64,000 nucleotides of DNA from Yersinia rochesterensis (GTDB taxonomy: Bacteria; Pseudomonadota; Gammaproteobacteria; Enterobacterales; Enterobacteriaceae): positions 620,001-684,000 of the forward strand of contig NZ_CP032482.1 in assembly GCF_003600645.1 (NCBI RefSeq), written 5' to 3'. Shown here one piece after another: positions 16,812 to 26,900 of the stretch. Position numbers and translations under genes: made by a program. The notes under the pieces were generated by a model, which ran no database searches, was not told the DNA's origin, and worked only from the letters and a program-made list of their open reading frames with translations. Numbering within the stretch: the first letter of the stretch is position 1; each line of letters begins with the position of its first letter.

Positions 16812-17492
16812 TTCGCATCATAATTATCGCTGTCTTGCTGTCTTGCTGTCTTGCTGGCTTTGCAGCAGCAGGTCGCGGCCGACATCCACCTTGACGCTTT
16901 CGCCGCTGGCCTGCGCGCCGATGAGTGAAGTATCGCGGCCGCTGTTGAGCGACAGGGTGCCGCCGCTGTCGAGGGTGGTTTCAGTCCAGGTGGTGCCGTT
17001 GCCGTGTTCATTGCCCTGGCCCTTGTTGGCGTTGGCAAAGATGCTCAGGCCACTGCTGGCACCATTCAGGCCCAGACTGACCCCTACGCTGCCGCCGCTG
17101 CTGCTGTTACTGCCGTCGGTTTTCTGCGTGTTGGCGGCACCGAGTAACAGCAAGTCGCGGGCGGCATCTAAGGTGGTATCACCGCCGGCTTTAAGCTGGC
17201 TGCCTTGCACCAGAATATCGCCGCTGTTCCCCTCGCCGGTGGCTGTCACCGTCAGGTTGTTGCCCGCCGTCAGGGTCGAGCCGGTCACGCTGGTCTGTTC
17301 CTGATGCTGCTGTGAGGACGATTTTTGTGAGCCTAATGAGGCGCTGACACCGAACATGCTGGCGGCATCGCCCCCTTGCGCCTGCACCAGTTGGCCGGCC
17401 TGCACCGCCTGCGCGCCACTGAGTGCGGCTTTCACCCCTTGCAACGCGGCTAATCGGCCATTGCTCTCGTCGCGGGCCTCTTTGGCGGTGGT
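16812..17492 (-). pseudogene. Duplicated internal fragment of cdiA
   Basis: This 681-bp segment is a near-identical copy of 19871-20535 inside cdiA (codons about 2250-2470), in the same orientation. Length differs only by a 16-bp expansion of an 8-bp repeat, which shifts the frame. A few substitutions are visible (for example the codon giving MFGVSAS here and MVGVSAS in cdiA). It has no start, signal peptide or toxin tip. It resembles the partial cdiA copies that often lie downstream of CDI loci, but the copied part is not adjacent to the toxin-encoding end. Confidence 0.88.
16830..16853. repeat. Three tandem copies of CTGTCTTG
   Basis: CTGTCTTG occurs three times without spacing; the matching site in cdiA (near 19889) has a single copy. 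The 16-bp gain is not a multiple of three. Replication slippage is the simple explanation. Confidence 0.9.
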
Positions 17493-17500
17493 ATATCACC

Positions 17501-17620
17501 TTAGGCGTTATTGACCAGTATCACTATAATTTCATCCGGTGAAGCTCCATTTTGAAACATGAAAGCGCCAAGCAAAGCCTGCGATATGCCTTTACCAAAA
17601 TTAAAGTTATTATTCTCCAT
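17501..17620 (-). CDS. Possible 39-residue ORF between cdiI and the cdiA fragment
   Basis: ATG at 17620 on the minus strand opens 39 codons (begins MENNNFNFGKGISQ, ends IVILVNNA) with the stop at 17501-17503, just before the duplicated cdiA segment. It has no good ribosome binding site because the cdiI terminator lies directly upstream. It may be a remnant of an orphan toxin or immunity cassette, or chance. Confidence 0.3.
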   Translation of the reverse strand: MENNNFNFGKGISQALLGAFMFQNGASPDEIIVILVNNA

Positions 17621-17652
17621 GAAAATAAAATCCCGCCGTGAAAGATGGGATT
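17621..17652 (-). terminator. Terminator of cdiBAI
   Basis: AATCCC (17629-17634) and GGGATT (17647-17652) form a stem; read on the minus strand it is followed by TTTTATTTT. It lies directly after the cdiI stop. Confidence 0.6.
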
Positions 17653-17656
17653 TTTA

Positions 17657-17968
17657 TCATTCAACAGCCGTTGCTACATATTGTTCAATAAGATGAACAT
17701 CTTCAACATTACATTCTGGATAGATCCATTTTTCCCAGTTGTTAATAATCCACGTTGTACTTAAGGCTCGGCCCTCCTTCGAACCACTATCGGCAGGTAG
17801 CTCTATTAATATTAAACCTGCTTTATGGCCGGTAGACACAACTAGGCCATGAGTATCAAAAAGATCAATGACCATAAAATCTACCAATGATTCATAAGGC
17901 CAAACTGCAGGTAATCTAAAAACTGAACCTCTCTTGATGGATTCATTCTTATAATCAACTAGTCTCAT
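17657..17968 (-). CDS. cdiI: CDI immunity protein CdiI (Imm45-like)
   Basis: 103 residues, cytoplasmic, no signal peptide. Its ATG overlaps the cdiA stop by one base (TAATG), so the pair is translationally coupled, as required for an immunity gene. Notable segments are RGSVFRLPAVWPYESLVDFM, VSTGHKAGLILIELP and the tryptophan-rich TTWIINNWEKWIYPEC. This pattern reminds me of the Imm45 family of polymorphic toxin immunity proteins, but the assignment is from memory. It should bind and block the CdiA tip of this strain only. It shows no resemblance to the colicin E3 immunity protein. Confidence 0.75.
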   Translation of the reverse strand: MRLVDYKNESIKRGSVFRLPAVWPYESLVDFMVIDLFDTHGLVVSTGHKAGLILIELPADSGSKEGRALSTTWIINNWEKWIYPECNVEDVHLIEQYVATAVE

Positions 17969-20900
17969 TATTTCACCTTCAAATTGTGGGAACCCGATTT
18001 ATCTTGGCTGTTAGGTATTTTTTGCATAGAGAAATCAACTTCACCTAAATGTTTACCTTTCGGGCTGACAACTTCAAATCGGCCATGCTGCGTATCAAGT
18101 GCATAAAGATTTCCATCTTGTCCTCGATACACATCGCGCCCATTATTTTTAGTTAGCTGATTATCTTTAACCATGCCGTATTCTGCTGCAACTTTCGGGG
18201 CTGTTTGTTTTATAATCGCGACACGCTCTCCCGGAGGAAGTCCGACTAAACTTTTTTCGAAAGTACCAACAGTTACACCCGTTACAATTTTGATGTTTGA
18301 ATCAATAAGTTTAACAACATCAGGTAATTTCTTACCCGGCAGGAAAAGGCCCGCCAGCATTCCGCCCGTGGCTTCCAGTGCAAGCTGGTTACCTTGTGCA
18401 GCTTCTTTCACCTGTCCTGCAACCGCTGTCCAGGTTTCACTCTTCATCAGGGTTTTCAGCGTATCTGCTGCAGCTTGATTTTTACCCGCCAGATCGTTTA
18501 ATGCCTGAGTGCAGTAACTGTCTCCGGCAGCACATGAAGCCAGTGCCATCGCTGCATCGGCTACATAATCCACTGATCCCAACGTCGCATCGCCGGTATC
18601 GGCAAGAGCATTAATAATACCGTTCGCAATGGAAGAGGTTGTGCCCTCACCAAGCTTATCCCTAACCTGATTTTTCAGGGATTCCGCGGCCTGTTTAACC
18701 GTTTCACGGGATTTGTCACCACTCAGGGAGTTATTCTCAACCGCATTTTTCCCAGCCTGTGCACCGGCAACCGTATCAGCGGTGCTGTCGCCGGTCAATC
18801 CACCGGCTAATCCTGCCGCCAGTGTACCCAATGCGCTGATGGTTTGTCGTTGCTCTTCTGTCAAGTCTTCACGTTTGATACCAGGATACATCTGCTGGGC
18901 GATATACTCACCCATCGCTGCACCCGAAGCGCCCGCCAGCGCACTGTTGCCGTTTATCTGCGCCACGACCGCACCCAGTACCGCATGGGCCATTAGGTTG
19001 GCTTCAGTGTTGACCTTGCCGTTGGCATCGGTTGTCATATTGTGAATCACTTCAGCCAGATAGGGCGCGGAAGCCCCTGCCAGCGCTTGCGCCATATTCC
19101 CGCCCGCCAGCCCTTGAATAGCGGCGGTGGCGGCCTGAAGCCCCTGTTGCAGTGCGCTGCCGGTGCCGTATTTCTGCATTTCGGCTTTGTATTCGGGTGT
19201 TTCGCGTAAGGCATCCGCATCGCCTTTCAGCTCAGGATGGCGTTTCAACGCTTCCTCAAGCCCGAGAATATCCCCCTGCGTCCGCGCAATATCCATCGCC
19301 TGACCGCCTATCTCGCCAATCAGCTGTGCTTCTTTGAGGCGGTTTTGCTCTTTCTCTTTATCAAATATCGGGCCGATGCTGCCGTTGGCATGGTCGGTGT
19401 CGCGGCTCAGGTCATCGACATTCTGCTGTTGTTTATCGGTATCACGGAGGGTGATGTTGCCCTCACTGACCGCCGCCTGTGTGGTGCCCCCGGCATGACC
19501 GTCATTACCCAGCCCCGACAGCACCACGCCGCCCAGATTGCTCAGCAGGTCAGACCCCACCGGGCCGCCGCTGCTCAGGCTGCCGCCCTGATGCTCGGCG
19601 TTGAAATCGGCTTTATTCTCAATATCACTGAAGCCCAGTGTGCCGGTGTCCAGACTATTTTTACTCTGGTCTGCGGTGCTGGCAATCACTGCGCCATCCA
19701 GCTGAGTATGCTCGCCGACGGTGATATCAAAGCCGCCAGCGCCCGCAAAGATGCCGGTCTGTTCCTGCACCGAGTCATAATTGCTGTGCAGTTTGTCCTG
19801 ACTCATGCTCAGGTTGGCCGAGCCGCCGCCGGTCACCGCCACGCTGACACCGCCGCTGCTGCTGGTCTGCTTCGCATCATAATTATCGCTGTCTTGCTGG
19901 CTTTGCAGCAGCAGGTCGCGGCCGACATCCACCTTGACGCTTTCGCCGCTGGCCTGCGCGCCAATCAGCGAGGTATCGCGGCCGCTGTTGAGCGACAGGG
20001 TGCCGCCGCTGTCGAGGGTGGTTTCAGTCCAGGTGGTGCCGTTGCCGTGTTCATTGCCCTGGCCCTTGTTGGCGTTGGCAAAGATGCTCAGGCCACTGCT
20101 GGCACCATTCAAACCGAGACTGACCCCTACGCTGCCGCCGCTGCTGCTGTTACTGCCGTCGGTTTTCTGCGTGTTGGCGGCACCGAGTAACAGCAAGTCG
20201 CGGGCGGCATCTAAGGTGGTATCACCGCCGGCTTTAAGCTGGCTGCCTTGCACCAGAATATCGCCGCTGTTCCCCTCGCCGGTGGCTGTCACCGTCAGGT
20301 TGTTGCCCGCCGTCAGGGTCGAACCGGTCACGCTGGTCTGTTCCTGATGCTGCTGTGAGGACGATTTTTGTGAGCCTAATGAGGCGCTGACACCGACCAT
20401 GCTGGCGGCATCGCCCCCTTGCGCCTGCACCAGTTGGCCGGCCTGCACCGCCTGCGCGCCACTGAGTGCGGCTTTCACCCCTTGCAACGCGGCTAATCGG
20501 CCATTGCTTTCGTCGCGGGCCTCTTTGGCGGTGGTGGCCGCGGTATTGAGAGCGCTGCCGACCGCACCGGACAGCGCCAGTGTCAGGCCGCTGCTTTTTT
20601 GCTCGACGCTATGAGTCTGGCTGCTGTGATTTTCCGCCGCCAAAATACTGACGCTCTTACCGCTCAGATTAATGTCTTTACCGGCCAACACGTCGGAGCC
20701 TTGCACCGTCAGGTCTTCACCGGCGGTCATGCTGACATTGCCCAGTACGCTGCCGACGGTGCTGCCGACGTTGGAGAGGGATTTGCCCGTATCGGTGACT
20801 TTGGTGCTGCTGCTGCCGGCCATGACACCCATGCCGCCGGCGCTCATCAGGCCGGATTTTGTCTGCTCATACAGGTGAGATTCACTCTCGCTCTGCTGCG

Positions 20901-23900
20901 CGCTGCCGACGGTGAGGTTCTCTTTTGCCCGCAGGTTGATATCCTTGTCTGCCACCACATTGCTGCCGATGACCGCGATATTTTTGCCACTGACATCAAG
21001 AGAACCGGCAGACAGCATGGAGCCGACCGCCAGCGTCTGGCTAATACTGTCTTCGCTGCGGGTGGTGGTGCTGGAGGCCAGCCCTTTTTTAGTGCCGGTA
21101 TGATTGCGCTGCTCATCATGCTGTTCAGTCTGGGCGGTGAGGGTGACATCGCCGCCCGCCGCCAGTGTCAGCGCGCCGTCAGTTTGTATCGCGCTGGCGC
21201 TGAGGGTGATGTCTTTTGCCGTCTGCAAATGGATATCGCCGGTGGCGTTTAACTGGCTGCCGCGCAGGGTTTCATCATAAAGCTCCACTGAGCTGGTATG
21301 GCGTTTGCTTGAGGATTCACCGCTGACCTGCAGGCTGTCGGTGGCGGCGCTGAGGTTAATATTTTGCGCCTGCACATCAATAGTGCCGGCATTGATATTG
21401 GCCCCCACCGCGGTCAGATTATTGACATTGGCGGTTAGCGCACCGCCGACATTGACCTCACTGCCCAGATGGCGGATATGCTCACTGCTCGCGCTGCCAC
21501 TGCCATAATTTGCACTTATCTGGTCGCGGGTTTGTACCGTATTGAGCAGCCAGTCACCGCCGGTATTGACCTGCAAATCCTGACCGACATTGAGGCCGGC
21601 ACCTTGTAGGATAAAATCGCGCCCGGTATTAATCACCGCGTTATTGCTGACATTGATACTCGCCAGCGGCCCCAAAATGGTTTGATTACGCAGCACTGAG
21701 CCATTGCTGCTACTGAGTTGTTCACTGCTGGTGCGCAGGATGACATCGCGGCCACTGTCCAGTTGCAGGTTGGTGGCATTGAGTCGCGCACTGGTCAGGT
21801 CAATATCAGTGTTCAGGGTACTGAGCAGCATAGTATTGCCCGCCTGAAGCAGGCCGCCACGGTTATTGAGCGTGATGTCTTGCGCCATACTGATTTGCAG
21901 GTCATTGGTGGCTTTAATCGCCCCCGAGTTAGTGAAACCCTGCACATTCGTTAAGGTGATATTGTCAGCCGCAATCAATGCGCCGTTGGCATGCAACTCA
22001 CCCGGTTTAATCCCCGCCAGATAGACCACTGGGACTAATACGGTTTGTCCGGCGACTTCACGGGTTTCCATGAGGATGATATTGCTGGTCAGTGCCGCCA
22101 TCTGCTCGGCACTGAGGTGGGTACCGAGGGCAATATTGAACGCCTTGCTGTACTCAAGCCCCGCCGCAAACAGTTGCTCGAACTGCTCCTGGGCGCTGCG
22201 GTAATCACTGGCGACCGCCTGACCGGTCAATGCCAGCACTTGGTCGCGCACCAGACGTTGTTCATAGGCATTATCCCCCAGACGTTTGAATATCACATCG
22301 GGGTTGTTATTGAGCTGCTGGAGCACATAGTCCGAGCCGCGCCAGTTATTCAGATTGGCAAATGCCGGGTGGGTTTCGACCAGATAGCCGCCGCTCACCG
22401 CACGATCAGGGGCGGAGAGGCCAGATCTGTCCACATTGGCGGATGGGTTATTGATAGCCTCAAGCGAGAGTTCCCCGTCAGGATCCGGCGCGTATTGACC
22501 TTGGTCAGTGTTGAGCTGATATAGCCCACCGCTGGGGAGTGTCAGGGAAATACCGTTAAATTCGATGGCGATATTTTTCCCGGTACTGTCGCTGCCACTC
22601 GGTGGGGCGATCGCGCCGGGGTTGGCGCCATTATGAATAATCGTGCCACTGCCGCTGAGGGTTTTTGCGGTGATACTCGAGGCATATTGGTGGGTGGCCA
22701 GCTCACTCACCTCCGGCCCCCAACCGATGCCCCACAAATCGCCTTTGTAGGTACGGTAGCGCCACTCACCGCTGGAGGTGGTTTTTTCTATCAGACGTTG
22801 TGCGCTGCCCCAACCATCTTGTTGCAGGGTGACACCGGAGAGATCAATCTCGCCTTGCGCGCTCACTTTGCTCCAGAAGTTTTCCAGCGTGCCGACCTGC
22901 GGGGTCAGGTTTCCACCGGCTAACAACTGTGCTTCCGGGCTGATTTGATCGATGCCGTTATAGGCAATGGTCGACGTATAATTCGTGCCGATATAATCGC
23001 TGTTCATCGAGCCGCCATGAGGCGGTTCTGCATAGCGCCCACCTGGAATATCGGGGTTTTCGGCTGTCCAGTAAGCAGTCCCATTCACCGTATCCGCGAC
23101 GACAAAGTCAGTATTGGCGGTGAGAATATGACGACGATTGGTCAGTGTCGTGGCGTAAATCAACATATCTTTGCCGGATTCAATCAGGCCAGAAATATTG
23201 AGTACCTGAGCGGCCGACAGATAATTACCACTCTGGTCCAGAGCGCCCGCCAGGATAATCTTGCCCATGCCTAACAGGGTGGTGCTCGGGGCGGTGTCGG
23301 TGTTGGTGACGGTATCACTGTTTTCAATCACCGGAGCCAGCAAGGCTAAGGTGCCGTTCTCATCGGTCGCGCCGATCAAGGCGTTAGGGCCGGAGTTAGT
23401 GATGCTTTGACGTGCTTTGAGTGTGGCTTCTGCGCTAATAATGGCGCCGCTATTGAACAGGGTGGTGGAGTCGGTATCGAGCCGCCCGCTGGTTAATATT
23501 TCGCCGTGATTAATCAAGGCACCTGTGGTGGTTAGCCCGGCTTGCGTCGCGATAATATTGCCGTTATTCAGTAAGCTGCTCGAACGGGTGCTGAGTTTGC
23601 CACCCGCCAATAACTGCCCGTCGTTGGTTAAAGCCCCATTGGTGATAAAGGTTAAATCACGCCCAGCCTGAAGTGTTGAATCGGCCAGATGATTGAAATC
23701 GCTCTGTAAGCCAATAGTCAGATCCTGACTGGCGGTCACCTTGCCGCTGCGGTTATCAAACTGACCCAAATTTAATTGGATATTATTTGCTGCCAGCGTG
23801 CCACTCTGGTTATTGAGGGTTTGCCCTGCATTTGCACCGGCATTCATGGTCAGCGAGCCAAGGGAGAGGATATTGGCGCGCTGCGTGCTGACATTCCCCT

Positions 23901-26900
23901 TGTTGGCGGTGATGTTTATCTCTCTGGCTTGTGTTTGGCTGCCGGTTAAATCAATCCGGCTACCCGTTAGCGTCATCGCCCCTGCGGCGATATTTTGCCC
24001 TTGCGCCACTAACTCCTGACGGGTGGTCACCCGCAGATCACCGGCATCAGTCAGGCGGCCATTACTCTGCACTCCCGCCCCCAATAGACTGTCGCCGTCG
24101 CTATCCAGACGCTCCGCCTGTACTGTCACGTGACCTTTGGCAAGCAGCGTGCCGGCGCGGTTATCCAGATAACCGGCCAGATTGAGAGTGAAATCCATGA
24201 TACCGGTTTGTGCTATCACCCCGCCGAGGTTGGAGAGTGCTTGCGCGGCGAGTGTTATCTGCTCCGCCATCAGGTTAGCTTTATCGCTGCGCAGCAGGCC
24301 GTTAGTGCTGGCAGACAGGCGCATGACGGCTTTAACCACTGCCCCAGTTAAAGTGATATCCCCGGATTTAGCTGTGAGGGTAATGGCGTTGGCCTGAGTT
24401 TGGCTGCCGGTTAAATCAAGCTGGCTACCCGCCAGCGCCAATGCCCCTGCGGCGATATTTTGCCCTTGCGCTATCAAAGCGTGCTCAGTATGGATAGCCA
24501 AATCGCCACTATTGGCAAGGTTACCATCCGCTTTCAATCCAGCTGCTATCAGGGATTGATGGGTGCTGAGTAAATCATTAGCCCGCAGTTGGAGGTCACC
24601 CAGCGCGGCGATGGAACCGCTGTTCTGTGCTCGCCCAGCTATCTGCCACTGGAGCGTGCCTTGGGTGTAAATCGAGCCGCTGTTAAGTACGTTCCCCTGA
24701 GTCGTAAACAGACTGTTCCCTGCGCCATAGAAGCTACCGCTGTTATCCAGATTGCCGTTGGTCAACAGCAGCAGGTCGCCATTGGCGGCGTGCAACTTGC
24801 CTTGGTTGGTCAGGTCGCCGGTGACTGACAGTTGCATCTGGTCACCAGCGCTGTACAGCGTGCCACTGTTATTGAGGTCGCGCTGCGTCGATAACTGCAT
24901 ATTCCCGCGAGTTTGCATCACACCGCGGTTATCCAAATTGCCGGTGGTGGTGAAAGTTAACTGCTGTTCGGTGTAAATCTCACCGCGGTTTTCAGCCTTG
25001 CCATTAACCGTCAATTGCCCGACACCGGCCGCATAAATAGCGCCGCTGTTAAACAGGCCATTGGTGCTTAATGACAAGTTCCGACCGGCCAGCAGGGCGC
25101 TGCTGTCATTGGTGTTGCTGATGCTGAGCGCGGTGAGCTGCATATCGCGCCCGGCTTCCAGTTTATACTGGTTAATCAGTGTGCCACTGGTGTTAAAGAC
25201 CAGGTCACGACCTGCCGTGACACGCGCGCCGGTCTGGTGAGTGAAATCACTTTGCAGCCGTATCCACAGGTCGGTCGCCGCCGCTATCTCCCCGTTGCTG
25301 TTATCTAATTTAGCCAGCTTGAGTTCGAGGGTGTCGGCATGTAATTTGCCGCCGTTGTTATTCAGCGTTTGTGCAGGATTTACCGCTGCAGTGATGGTAA
25401 GAGCGCCGGGAGTGAGCACCGTCGCTTTTTGCGTAGAAATATCGCCGTCACGCGCAGTGATGGCGATATTGCTCGCAGAAGTCTGGCTACCGGTGAGATC
25501 GACACGGCTACCGGATAATGTCATGGCCCCCACCGCCACATTTTGCCCCTGAGCAATCAAAGCTTGCCGCGTGGTGACATTAAGATCTCCACTTTGGGCC
25601 AGTTTGCCATTGCTCTGTACACCTGCGCCCAGCTGGCTATTGCCGTTGCTGTTCACGCTTTCGGCTTGCAGCAAGAATTTACCGGCAGACAGGAGGGAGC
25701 CGCCACGGTTATCGACATAACCCGGAAGATTCAGGTTGAAATCGGTGGTGCCGGTTTGCGCGATCAGGCCGCCGACATTGGAGAGTGCTTGGGCGCTAAG
25801 CTTGAGCTGATCCGCAATCAGGCTGGCGTTATCCGTTCGTAACAAAAAAGCCGTCGAGGCAGACAGCTGACGGCTGGCGGACAGATTTGCGCCAGTGAGA
25901 TTAATGTCTCCATTTTGGGCGGTGAGTGTCAGGTCTCGGCTCTGAGTTTGGCTGCCACTCAGATCAATACTGTGCGCAGTGAAATTCTGCGTCGTGCCGC
26001 TAATATTTTTCCCTTGGGCGGTTAACTTCCCACTGGCGTCAACGCGCAAGGTGCCGCTGGTAATGTTGCTGTTGTCCGACTTGACCCCTGCGCCCAACAT
26101 AGAGTTGCGGTTGCTGTTCACCTCTGCCGCACGCAATGAGGTATCACCCGCCGCCGCGATAGTGCCACTGTTACTCAGCTTACCCGCAGTAGTGAGCTGG
26201 GTATTGCCCTGCGCATAGAGCACCCCGGCATTCTCTATGCCCGCAGCGGCATTCACCGCCAAGTGCTGGACACTGTTGATCTGGCCGCTGTTCATCAGCA
26301 TGCCGTCAGCCGTAATGGTGATATCGCCCGCTGATGCGCCTATTTCACCGGCATTACGCACACCAACACCGCTTTCAGTGCCGATCAAGCGAATTTTACC
26401 AGCGTACATGCCACCCAAATTGGCAACATCCACCGCCACAGTAGGGCGGGCGCTGCCATCGGCGGCTTTGGCGTTACTATTCTGATGGGCGGCATCTACC
26501 TGATTGCGCCCGGTGGTGACTTTCAAATCATTGGCCCAGATACCCGCATTCACTTTGACAGAGCGGGCGATAAGATCGGTATGGTCTTGACGGCTGCTGT
26601 CTAGACCTTTGCCTTGAATAACAATTTCACCGCGATCCACATCAAAGCCGGTGAGCTGGCCATTATTAAGCTGCGTCTGACCGGTGGTTAAGGTCGCACG
26701 GTTGGCGTTGATAAAGCCGCAGCCCTCACAGGTAATGCCTGATGGGTTGGCAATAACCACCTGCGCTTTGCGGCCTGCAACTTCGATATAGCCATTGAGT
26801 TTACTCGGGTCACGGCTGTTGACTTCGTTGAGAATAATGCTGGCTTCACCGCGCGCCAGCGACGGGTTACCGTTGATAAAACCGCCGAGCTGGGTCTGGT

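Noticed and set aside
16830..16853. CRISPR-like array
   Set aside because: Repeats are 8 bp with no spacers; no cas genes are present. The 17-bp repeats at 48081-48127 are likewise plain tandem repeats.
19237..20190. A 317-codon plus-strand frame opposite cdiA
   Set aside because: It is antisense to the strongly repetitive, GC-rich cdiA coding strand; its alanine-rich translation has no recognisable domain and no ribosome binding site. Many similar antisense frames occur along cdiA.
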